Shown here one piece after another: positions 23,701-35,700 of a DNA stretch of 64,000 nucleotides. The position numbers were made by a program, and so were the translations under genes. Origin of the DNA: Diphasiastrum complanatum (lineage: Eukaryota; Streptophyta; Lycopodiopsida; Lycopodiales; Lycopodiaceae); assembly GCA_029204225.1 (NCBI GenBank), contig CM055103.1:25874656-25938655 (forward strand), read 5' to 3'. Each line of letters opens with the position of its first letter. Within the stretch, counting starts at the first letter, position 1. A model generated the notes under the pieces. It was not told where the DNA came from. It did no database searches and saw only the letters and a list, made by a program, of their open reading frames with translations.

Positions 23701-26700
23701 GCTTGAGAGAGTTATTGAGGGATGCGGTGGCACAGGTTGCAGGCTTGGGAGCATCTTGGTTGCTATACTTTTATATGTAGATGACGCGGTCCTCCTATCT
23801 TCTTCCAGAGAGGGATTACAGCGACAGCTAGAAAGTCTTCATATCTTCTGCAGTAGATGGGGATTGGGGGTTAACATATTGAAAACCAAAGTTATGGTTT
23901 TCAACACATCGAGAGCTTTTATGCAGCGCCAGGAACTCATCCTTGATGGGCAACCCTTGGAGGTCGTATCTTCTTACACTTACTGTAATAGATCCTAACA
24001 CCACAGTAGGGCAAACACTAACTGATCCACCCAACCTTGCCTACTCCCTGATATAGAGTAAGCCCCTCCTAGCCCAGTGTGAGGACTGGTAGCATGCATA
24101 CTGCCAAGTGTCGGCCACGTGGCACTGACGTGGCCGACTGCACGTCGGGACCCAACTGGGGGCCCGGTCCTGCTGATAGGATCCCTAGACTGTGTTAGGC
24201 CCACCATGGCTATGGACCGTGCTGGGGCACACTACTCACACTGTCTGTTGGTCGTGTACGCTGGACACGACCCTGACTGTGGTATCTAACCTTCTGTGTT
24301 CTCTAGGGTTCGGCACTGGTCACGTGCTCGTAACACTCCCTCCCCCTTAAGAACCGTCTTGGTCCTCCAAGACAAAGTCTGGAAAAATCTTGCGAAGGAC
24401 GTTGCCTCTTTCCCAAGTGGGTCGCTGACTATGCCGGAAGGTAGACCGTACAATTTAAATAGCCCGTCTACAAACAACCTCGCTAACTCTGGAGCTCTAA
24501 CGGTTGTTTTGGTCGGAATAAAATGAGCCATTTTGGTCAGACGGTCAACTGTGACCCATATAGCGTCATTACCCTTTTGGGCTTTAGGCAGGCCTACTAT
24601 AAAATCCATGGAGATACTCTCCCATTTACCAGCTGGTATTTCTAAGGGCTGCAACAACCCTCCTGCCTTTAAACGCTCTACTTTGTTTACTTGACATTTC
24701 CTGCAACTGGTTACATATTGTTGGACGTCCTTTTTTATACTGGGCCACAAAAATTGCCTACGAAGAAGCTCATAGGTCTTTTGTATGCCTGGGTGCCCCG
24801 CACTAGGATTGTCATGACACTCATATAGGACCTGCTGGCTATAATCCTCTGAGTTGGGGACACATACTCTATCTCTATAGAGCAAGTACTCATCCTGAAT
24901 GGAATATTGTTTCCATTTGAATCCTTGAGTCAACTGACCCTCAACCACTGGGGTTTGCTTGGGTAATAACAGGCTCGGAATCCTCAACGTCATCTGACGT
25001 ATACTTGGACTCATCATCATCCTCAACGGAAGCTGCCGTATTCTTGGATGAACTGGCACCAGCCCCGGGAACTGGTTCTGGAGTCTGTAACTGTCTGCTC
25101 TGGACTGAGTTCCAGATAGTAGAGAAGAATGCATCCTACTGGCACTTCCTTCTCAAGGACTCGAGTAACTCATTACGAATCTGAGTAAAGCTCAGCTCGT
25201 TTATGAATTTCCCCCGTCTATATTTGATAGACATATCAAACTCTTGCATCAACTCTGCCCAACGAGCTTTCCGACCTCTAAGCTCAGGTTGATTGCAAAC
25301 GTATCTGAGACTTTCATGGTCTGTCAGGACCTCAAAATTGGCACCATATCCTGCTGTGCGGACTCCCAAATGAACTCCTTTCCCTTCCCCTTAAGAAGAT
25401 TTGTCATAGGAACTGCTATCTGAGCATATTCCTTGACAAATAGTCTGTAATATCCCGCCAAACCAAGAAAGATCTTACGTTCTAAAATATTCTGAGGTCT
25501 CAGCCAACTGAGTATGGCTTTAACCTTACTGGGGTCCATCTTAATCCCATCTGCTGAGATAATGTGACCCAAATAAGCTACTTCTTCAACGAAGAATTCA
25601 CACTTGGATTCTTTAGCATAAAGCTTATGCTTTCTGAGCAATCGAAACACCTTTCTGAGATGTTTTAGATGCTCCTTCCTCGTTTTACTGTAGACGAGGA
25701 TGTCATCTAAAAATACGACTACAAACTTACCCAAGTATGGTCTGAGGACACTGTTCATCAAGGTCATCAAGGTAGCTGGAGCATTTGTGAAAACTCATAA
25801 TGACCATGACGAGTCCTAAAAGCTGTTTTCGGGACATCTTCCGATTTTATACGGACTTGATGATATCCCGATCTGAGGTCTATTTTACTGAAAAATTTTA
25901 GCCCCGTCGAGTTGATCAAACAACTCGTATGCCCGAGGCATAGGGTACTTATTCCTAATTGTGACTATATTGAGGGCTCTGTAATCTACGCAAAGACGCA
26001 TAGACCCCTCTTTCTTTTTCACCAAAAGGACTGGTGAGGCCCATGGTGAACTACTGTTCTGAATTTGGCCTTTCCCAAGATAATCTGTTAACTGCCTAGT
26101 TATTTCTTCATCCTTTGTTTGGCTGACCCGATACGGAGGTTTAGAAATAGGTGTTGTACCTGGTGCTAGGTTTATTACATGATCTACCTCTCTGCTAGGT
26201 GGCAAACCATGTGGTAAATCTTCAGGGAAAACATCTTTAAATTTAGACAATAAAGTTTCTAATTTACTGATTTTCTGCTGTAAAGAACTGGAAATAGAAA
26301 CTTCAGGAACAAACTGAAAGTCACATAAGAATACCAAATGGTCATCGTCTTCGATTAGCTGACAGAGCTCTGAACTGCAGACCATAGGGCTGTTGGGAAC
26401 ATCATGCTCCCCATGCAACTGGATCTCTCAGCCTTTATGCTGAAAGCTGAGGGTGTTCTCCTGATAGTTTCTGTGGAGGAAAGGTCCTAAACTGTAGAGC
26501 CAATCTCTCCCGAGAACAATGTCTGTGCGATCCAGGTGCATTATCTGAAAGTTTATTTCATCTTGGTACCCCTGAATACCAAGATCTAAATTACTTACCA
26601 TAGTTTCCCAGATTTTCTTATCTTCACGCGTCCGGGTCCCACGACCTTTGATATGTCCCAAGTTATCACCTTGCTATGCATGGCCATTCCGTATAGTAAA

Positions 26701-29700
26701 GAAACTCCATCAGAATGCCTATCAGCTGGAGCTGCCTCAAGGTGTTAGGGTTCATCCAGTTTTTCACATTAGTCGTTTAAAGGAACAACTTGGTGGAAAG
26801 GATGACTTGATACTTCAGGAGGATCTAGTTCAGCTTGAGGACCTAACATCCTTTGTACCTACGGAACCACAAGCCATTGTTGATGTACGTCAACGTGGGC
26901 TCAGAAACCGGCAGGTAACTGAATATTTGGTTCGTTGGAAAGGAAGTTCTGAGGATGATGATACTTGGGAAAAGGAACATTCATCATCTGCTGGAAAGTC
27001 GTTGGAGCATTTGTCAAGCCCCTAGAGGGGGGAAGACCCTTAGGAAGCTGCTCAGGAAAAACATCGTTAATTCTTGCCTAAGTTTCCTAAAGATTTCACC
27101 TTCTGGTGAATTTTCTTGCTTTAGGTTATTAGACATTAATTCCATTTGGAGATTGTAAAATTGCAAACTACATTCTTCATGGTAAGTAAAATCTTTTAAC
27201 CAACATAAGTAAGAATTACAAGCTACAACATCCATACATTTAACTGTTTCTAAAGCAAAAAGCATATACGGAGTAGAATTATCAACATTTCCATTTAATT
27301 CTATGAGTGAGCCGTTATGCAAAAACGACAAACTGTGAGTTACATAGTTTTTCTTCATAGACTAGTTCCTCTCATAGAACCACTCCTTTCCAAGTATTAC
27401 ATCAACCCTATCTAGATTCATAATATGAAAGGCTAATTTGTCTTTATAGGCTTGAATCTCAATTGGTAGACGTGGGACTATCCGGTCCCAAACTTGGCTT
27501 TCCGCTCCACGATTCACGTTCCACCCCGCCGTAGGACCTAATCTGGGTCCACCCTCTATGCCCTGGCCTGTGACCGTATCAAGCGGATGGCGTCCCATAC
27601 CACCGCCTAGGCTCTCAGCCATCTCCTGCCTTAAGCTAGCATACATCCTGGCCATGCACACGCTCTCCATCCACCTCCTCCTAGGTAGATAGAATGGATG
27701 GCAAATGAGTCCTCCTCCCTTTGTATATCTCCAAGGAGAGAGACTCCAAGCCATGTGCACACCTAGATCATGACACGTGGCAACCATGCAGGTTCACGAG
27801 TCACCGGTCGAGTCTACATGCCCAGTCATCGTCCAGTCTCAAGTTTAGGGTTGGGACCCAAGGGAGTTGGGTCCCTAACACGGTCCCTGAGTCAACTAGT
27901 CAAGTCAATATGGCGAGTCCGGTTTCAAGTTAGGTGGTTGGGTCCCTAACAAGTATGGCGCAGGGTCCAATTAAGGTAGCCCCAACCCTAAGGGTGGCCT
28001 CCAAAACACTCTTACATGAAGTAATAAGTTACCTCCATTCATTCTGCAATGAATGACGTGATGCTTGAGTTCTTTGTAGGAGACTCATATACAATCCATT
28101 TAGAAGAAATCTACAATATTGTTCAGCCTCAACTCCTTATTGATTTTACCATGATCATAGTTGGATTTTGTTTTATAATTGCCTGCTCAATGTCCACTGT
28201 TGTTTAAGAGCTGCTCTATGTGACTATTTGTTTATAAGTATTAAGGTTAAAATTTTGAATCCTAATTTACACCAATTTCTTTTTGAGTCTTCAAACAGCT
28301 CAATTGAAATCTTCTAGAAATAATCTAGTCACAAATCGAAATTATCGAATCATCTCGATTTAAATTGAATAGAAACTATAGCAGAGCCAAACATTGTGTA
28401 GACAATATACAACATCAAGCAACTTTAAAATGACTTGACAAAAATAAATTTGTCTTGGCAATCAATCTTCAGGTCAAAATAATAATAACAACTCGTTCCA
28501 TAACCAGTGACAACAAGGTAGTTTTTAAAAGGATCAGCTTCATTGCCTTCATTTGTATATGAACCCCAGATTAAGATTCTCATGGCTGTTCAAATAGAAT
28601 AACCCTAGCAATGTTATCTTCTTTGAATGTGGAGTCATTCACAAAACCCTTGTAAAGAAGAACATACCTTAATATTGCAAGCTCATCCATAGCACAAGAT
28701 ACCATACATCAAAGTATGGTGTTAGATATACAATTGACAATTTATGAACGCAAGGAAAAAGAACTTGTGAACCATAATGTAAGCATTTCCACATCTTTGT
28801 CTAAGACATGACAGAGTAAAAGGTATCATGCCAAATTTTTGCTAAAAAAAATCCTGCAAGCAGACAAGCTTGTCAAAGTTCCAACAGGATTACCTAACAA
28901 CAAAGTCATCACCCTTTGTAAAGTCATGTTTGTCTTCCTCCTCTTCAATTTGTTCCTCTTCACTATCGCTACAAATCAAAGCCTCATTTCCTGCCGAGTC
29001 ATAATAAATGCGTCTGCGACCAACAACTGATTGATCTTCGGCCATCCTTTGGTTCCTACATAAGAAAGCACAAAAAAAATTTATTGATTAGCTTTACCCA
29101 AAACAGACAATCGTTTCATTTACATCTCTAGATGCTCACATCATCACACGCCATGCACAGTAAAATTCTTTATGGGCACATTCCTTTGAAATTGTAGAGC
29201 TAAGGTAAACTCTAATTATACTGAGGTGTAACTAACTTAGAACTGCATTGTGGTGCTCCTACTAATCTCAACAACAATTCACTCCTATTCTTATTTATGC
29301 ATGATGATGCAAATACGGAAATACGGGCTTCATATCTCATCATCCAAAGAAAAATTCATTCTTCAAAATTCCTCTATGTCCAAAGATACGCTTTGCATAT
29401 ATAACATACCAACATGCATACATTATTGGATCAATCCAATATAGTTGTTGAGTGATGCTAAATGTGACATCAAGTGAACTAAAGGGGAGATTGGATGTTG
29501 GAGCATAATCTCATGACAGGATTTATGTTCTGATATTTGTGCATTCATAAATATCTTAGAAACTGTTACAAGCTAAGATTCACTAGCTATGCTAGAAAGC
29601 AGGACTTAAGCTAGAAAGCAGGAAGAGAATGCTTAAGGAGGCTAAAGAGGAGCAATCATCATAAACTAAATAAAGGAATACAATGATGCCCTACTTATAC

Positions 29701-32700
29701 CCTCTCCCTGAATCAAATGGAGGATTCAAAAAAGGGAGGGAAAAGGATTTGGAGGGAAAATAGTGCGCCCTCCCAATAGGAGGACCCCCACTCCAAATCA
29801 ATGTGACCAAGTCCTAAAAATATAACCAAATAGGGCCCAAGGCCAGTATATGAATAAAAAGGGCCCTTAGGCCTGCTTATGCATAATAACAATAAAAGAA
29901 TGGATGCGGCGAATGTAATGAGCCAAGTCCATAACTCTCCCCTGCAGAAAAACAAAGCCCTCCACTGGCTAGCAAGCATAATGACTATCTAAAATAATAA
30001 TGTAAGCATGCTAAATACTGAAAAATCACGAACTAATGGAAATACTGATGGAGAGGACATAAGTCGTCACAACAAATACCCCAAAAGTATCATAAATGTG
30101 TATAGCAAGTACTAAGCAAATACTACAATAAAGAATAGTCATAGCTAGCCGAATCATGAAATCGAGGGAACACCTACAATGATATCTGTAGTAGAGGAAA
30201 GAACTAAAGCCATGAGGGCTCGAGCCTGATCTGCCAATAATGGTGTATGATAAAACACATCAATAGGCTCCCATGTGGCCTCCTCAACAGGACGACCATC
30301 CCACTGGATCAAAAACCGAATCTACCGGCAATGTCGACTATGGTGAAGGCGAACCTGGTGAATGGCAGCTGGTAAGAGCAGGATGACAGGCACGCTGTAA
30401 CAGCATGGAAAAGCAAGCGATATGCCAGGAAACATGGAGCATAAAGAGATCATCCTGACAAAGGATAGCTAAAATGGAGAAATATGCACCAGCATGGTCA
30501 AAAGCCCAAGGTATCCATAAGGCCCATGAATGAGAAGTAGCAATGGCACACGGTACTCTCAAGGCCCATATCACGAGAAGAGCAGCATGCCAGAAGCTCC
30601 AGAAGGTCCAAGAAATCAATGCATCATCTAAACAGACATGATGCATGAAAACAGAAATAGTAGAGGCCCCAACTAAAAAACTGTAGCCGAAAAACTCATC
30701 CAGAAAGACCTCATATGGACATACCAATCCATCATAGGATACACCAAAAACGGATGGAGAATCGGATGACCCATCGGAACTGGCCGCAAGTGTAATCCCA
30801 AAGTACACACCAGGCGCACAAGTGAGGAATAGAAGAAATGCACTAGAACGAGGAACAAGATCCGCAACATCAGTAGCAAGCATCGGAGCAATATCCACGT
30901 GTAGCTGGGAATGAGTATCAAAGCACATATGAGCAACACTGAAGTATATGGCGGCAACATCCCCAAAAAGTATCCAAGAGAGGAGAAGGAACTCTCTCAA
31001 GGTACCCTGATGGTCTCGGAACACCAGAACAAAGTGGCAACTCAGCATCGGAGACCAAGCGATATGGAGCAACCCGAAATGACGGGGAACCTGAAGATCA
31101 CCCGGACAAACAGTAGCTAGAACGGAAGCAGACAATGAGCAACAATCCAAGGAACAAATGAGAGCCACATGCATAATCATAGAGATATCGGCACCATAGG
31201 TGATCAGTAATATGGAAAAACCAGCACCAATCAACAGGTCCAAATGAAAACCAAGCTATATGTAATAACCAGGAATGCCATATAGCCATAGCATTGGCAT
31301 GGACTGCAGGAAACCTATATGTAGAAACACAAGGAGACTGAAGGATCCCCGTATACTCATCTAGAGAGATCCCAGCATATAAATACCCTAGATAAGTAAT
31401 AGTGACCATCTGGCAAATATCCTCGGATGGAAAATGTGTAACGGTAAGGGCGAAAGGCTCATGAATCATGTCAGGAACCGTAGAAATATCATGAGGCAGA
31501 TCACAAACCTCAAGCAGAGATCCATGGAATAAAGCAAAAAAAGATACAACCTGATCAAGCGAGGGAACCAGCAAACGTGGACCTGTGAAGAACCCCATAG
31601 GAATCAGCAGGAACATCGGCCATAACGGACTCAAGAGATGGAGATATAGAGACCAATGGAGAAGATACTGCACCAACCACCGAACCAGGAGGGCGATCTG
31701 AAGTATGCGCAAAAGCAATAGTAGAAATACCACCAATGAAACCAGGAATGACCACCGAATACCATATTTGTGAATCATGGCATATAGGCGCAAGGCATGT
31801 AGCAACAACCTGTAAATCCGGATCAGCATCAACCTTTTATTAAAATATTGTAACACTAATACTTTTGACTTGCCAGAACTTTTTAATCGGAGCTCAGAAG
31901 TATGTCATGTAACATATCATTGGAAATCCCTTGTTGAGCGCTTTCCAATGCACCAAACTTTGCTAAATTCGGACTTACCACTAAAAAGTTTTGCCATTTT
32001 TAGTGTGGAGTCAAAAAGTTACGTTACGTAGATTTCAAATTTGAGTGTTTTGAATGGTCCTTGTGTAAGAAAAAATTGAGAAAAAATATAAAAAGAATCT
32101 TTACAAAGGGTCTTTTTTGGATTTAGAACTCCTCTAATGATTCAGAGTACATTAGTTGCTGCTTCACTTTCACCGTCCGTGGTGCACGAATTCTTAAAGG
32201 GTCTTTTTGGAGCTCAAAACTCCCCTAATGGGAAAGAAGAGCTGCATCATGAGCCTTTGGCAGGCTACGCATAAACTGCTTCCCGGTAACCAACTCATAG
32301 TCACCCTGGGAATCAATACCAGAAAGTAAATGATGCCGACCAACATGTGTAAAAGACAGTGTCTGCTGAGAAAGATCCACAGCAACAGTACCAAGTGATG
32401 AAAACCAATCTGCACCAAGAATAATGTCATAGTGCTCCAGAGGAATAATATAGAAATTTGCTTGTCCAGAGAAGTCACCAATGCCATAGTCCAAGCCCTG
32501 AAACATCTAAGAGCTGATAAAAGTATGTGAGCTAGCAACCTCGACATTGAGAGACTGTGTAGTAGAAATAGGTGTAGCACGAATCCTGGTGGAAATGTAA
32601 CTGCTAATAAATGAGCGTGTACTACCCGTATCCACCAAAGCAATATACTCTCGCCCCAAAATGCGAACACGTAACCGAATAGAACGAGGACCAAGACGCC

Positions 32701-35700
32701 CAGCCCAAGTAGCATAAGCAAGCTGCGCATGGCAAGCGGCAGAAGCAGGAGCATCAGGAAATGGGTACAGAATGTGGGTCAGGAGTATCAAAAATCTGGA
32801 TATAAACATCAGAATCATCAGGAGTAAGAGCCTCATGGTAAAAAACAACGGTAGGAGGACCAGGAGACTGTCGGCAATCACGGGCGAGATGATCTGGACT
32901 CTTACAGCGATAACAAAGGCGCTTCTGCTGAATCTCAGCGAACTCTGCGGCTGAATAACGGCGAACAAAGGCAGGGCGAGGTGTAGAAGGGCGAGGAGGA
33001 CGGTAGTAGAAGATGCCAAAGTAGGATAAGTAGTGGAAAGAGGGCGAGAAAAACGAGAAGAAGTGGACAACTCAGGATACTTATGCTGAAGGGTAGTAGC
33101 CAAGGAGATAGCATCTGAGAGAGTAGGAGGCCGAAAAGAGGAAACATCATATCGTAAGGAGCCTCTAAGACCAGCAATATAACGTGAAATAAGCTCTGTA
33201 GGATGAAGATCAGTAAAAAGGTAAGAAAGCTCAGTAAACTGATCAATATAAGCAGTCAAATGACTAGTATGGTGAAGGCTACGAAACAGATCACGTTGGC
33301 GAACCAACCATTGTGGGTCAATCATAGCCATATGAAGATCATGCCGAAAAGTAGGCCATATATGTAATCCCTCACAAGTAGGCTCAGAGCGATAGACACG
33401 CCACCAAGTCTGAGCTTGACCATCTAAATGTAACGCAGCCAACTGCACTTTCTGGGTTTCAGTCTTGGGATACATAAGAAAATAGGTCTCTAACTTAGAG
33501 AACCAATTTTCCAAGATATTCCCATCAGATGAACCAGAATAAGTAGTAAGCTGGATGCGATCACGAAAATCACGAGCAAAATGAGGCTCAAAATTACCTG
33601 AAAAAGTAGAAGGAAATCCTGGTGGTGCGGAGGGAAATCCAGGTGGTGGTACAGAAGACCCGAAAGGAGACCCATAAGAACTAGCACTATATGAAGGGAG
33701 ACCAAACATACTACCAAAAGCACCTCCTGAAGATGGAGATGGAGCTGGAGCAGGCGTACTCAAAATAGGAAATAAAGGTGCTTTACCAGGACGATGAAGA
33801 ATGTCTGGGGGGGTGGTATCCCCTCGTGGTAGGATAGTCTCAACGCTAGAAAGAATACGATCAATACGACTCTCAAGATGATCCATGCGGGAATCAATAT
33901 GTGTAAAACGATCATATAAAGAGCTCTGCGGAGGGTCTTCTGATAAAGAAGTCGCCATAGGGACTAAGGAAGAGACAAAAACCTGAAAGAGAGGACGTTT
34001 GTCGTCACCCCAACTTAGTCTAACTTCCGAAATCACCAAAAATGGCACATAAATAGTCAATCAAGATGGATAATAATCAGAAAATAAGGGGCTGAGAAAG
34101 TAGAAGGATTCTAACAAAATGGAAAAATGGAAAGAGGAGGGTGTGAGGCAACAAATATGAACAGGAATAGGGGGCTGGAAAAGAGCAGTATGTGAGCAGA
34201 AAAGACAGCAAGTAGGTGCAAAAAGGAAGTGCAAAAAAGGGTGCAAGCAATACCTGGGTGGGTGCTGATCCGTCGTTCACTCGGTAGTGCCAACAAAGAG
34301 AGGTAAAAGCTGAAGATAATAGGGCACTGGGCAGCAACTACCAAGATCCACAATATGCTGAAGAATAGGCTGAAAAAAGGTGCTGAAGTAAGGCGCCGAA
34401 CAGCCTCCAATCAATAGCCGAAACGGACAGCAAGTCGGTGAAAAGAACCGCTGAAAATGAGGCGGTACTAGGGCGCTGGACAGCCTCCAATCAATCTCAA
34501 AAATGGGCAGCAAATCGGTGACGAAAAGTGTCAAAAATGATGAGGTAGTAGGGCGCTGGGCAATAGCTACCAAATCTGCAAAAACAATGAAAATCTGCCG
34601 AAAAAATCGACGAAAGTGATGGGTTAGCAGGGCACTAGACAGCCTCCACCAAAACTGCAAAAAATGATGAAGAAATCGTCGAAAGTGATGGGCAGTAGGG
34701 CGCTGGACAGCCACCACCAATCTGCAAAAATGACGGAGAAAAATCGATGAAAGTGATGGGTGGTAGGGCGGTGGACAGCCTCCACCAATCTGCAGGAAGG
34801 TTGACGGAGAATCGATGAAAGTGATGGGTGGTAGGGCGCTGGCCAGCGTCCAACAATCTGCAGGAAAGTGCTCTGATACCAAGTTACAAGCTAAGATTCA
34901 CTAGCTATGCTAGAAAGCATGACTTAAGCTAGAAAGCAGGAGAGAATGCTTAAGGAGGCTAAAGAGGAGCAATCATCATAAACTGAATAAAGGAATACAA
35001 TGATGCCCTACTTATACCCTCTCCCTGAATCAAATGGAGGATTCAAAAAAGGGAGGGAAAAGGATTTGGAGGGAAAATAGTGCGCCCTCTCAATAGGAGG
35101 ACCCCCACTCCAAATCAATGTGACCAAGTCCTAAAAATATAACCAAATAGGGCCCAAGGCTAGTATATGAATAAAAAGGGCCCTTAGGCCTGCATAATAA
35201 CAATAAAAGAATGGACGCGGCGAATGTAATGAGCCAAGTCCATAACTGGAACGTTGGGCATCCTTAGCACGATATTCATTTGTGTGACCACAGATGCAGG
35301 CACTTTTTCACACCACAATTCATACTCACCATCTTCCACCTTCAACTATATTTGCTTTTCAGCTAAATATTTTTGCCCGTTAGAATCATTAAGATAAATC
35401 TCACAAGCCTTGATGGAATTTGGAAAGGCGCCAAAACCAGAGTAGTAGACGCTAAGCAGACTTCACTAGGTATTTAGAACTCAAAGGTCCAAATAAGGAG
35501 TGCCTCCATGCACCACTTTGGGCTTACAAAATACAAAAGGGCATAATATACACACTACTAGCATACACTCGTGATTAAGGGAGTTGCCCTTTTTCGTTTT
35601 TCGGCCATTTGGCTTCTATAAAGCAAAAAGAAGGTAACTCCACAAAAAGTTTGAATAAAAACAGGATAATTAGAATTGAAACGTGATTTTTTACTTTGCA

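Larger units (their letters stand above)
29565..35247 (-). mobile_element. Complete LTR retroelement G4: gag-protease, no pol, chromodomain remnant
   Basis: 5.68-kb minus-strand element with two LTRs (5' LTR 35247-34883, 3' LTR 29936-29565), an initiator-Met primer site, a leader minisatellite, gag, an aspartic protease domain, 1.9 kb of unrecognised sequence where RT, RNase H and integrase should be, a chromodomain remnant and a polypurine tract CTGCAGGGGAG (29947-29937). The LTRs differ by about five substitutions and two small indels over 365 bases, so insertion is recent. It resembles the non-autonomous gag-bearing (TR-GAG-like) class derived from chromoviruses. Flanking 5-mers (GTTCC and GTTTC) are only an imperfect target duplication. 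Confidence 0.9.

Noticed and set aside
30338-31856. 301- and 252-codon hydrophobic frames inside G4 as real membrane proteins
   Set aside because: Overlapping frames on one strand, odd Leu/Cys/Trp-rich composition, no start context and no family motif. Kept only as an unrecognised segment.
32507-34060. Possibility that G4 gag is an intact functional gene
   Set aside because: The frame is open but the zinc knuckle is encoded in another frame, so the open frame is misleading in that part.
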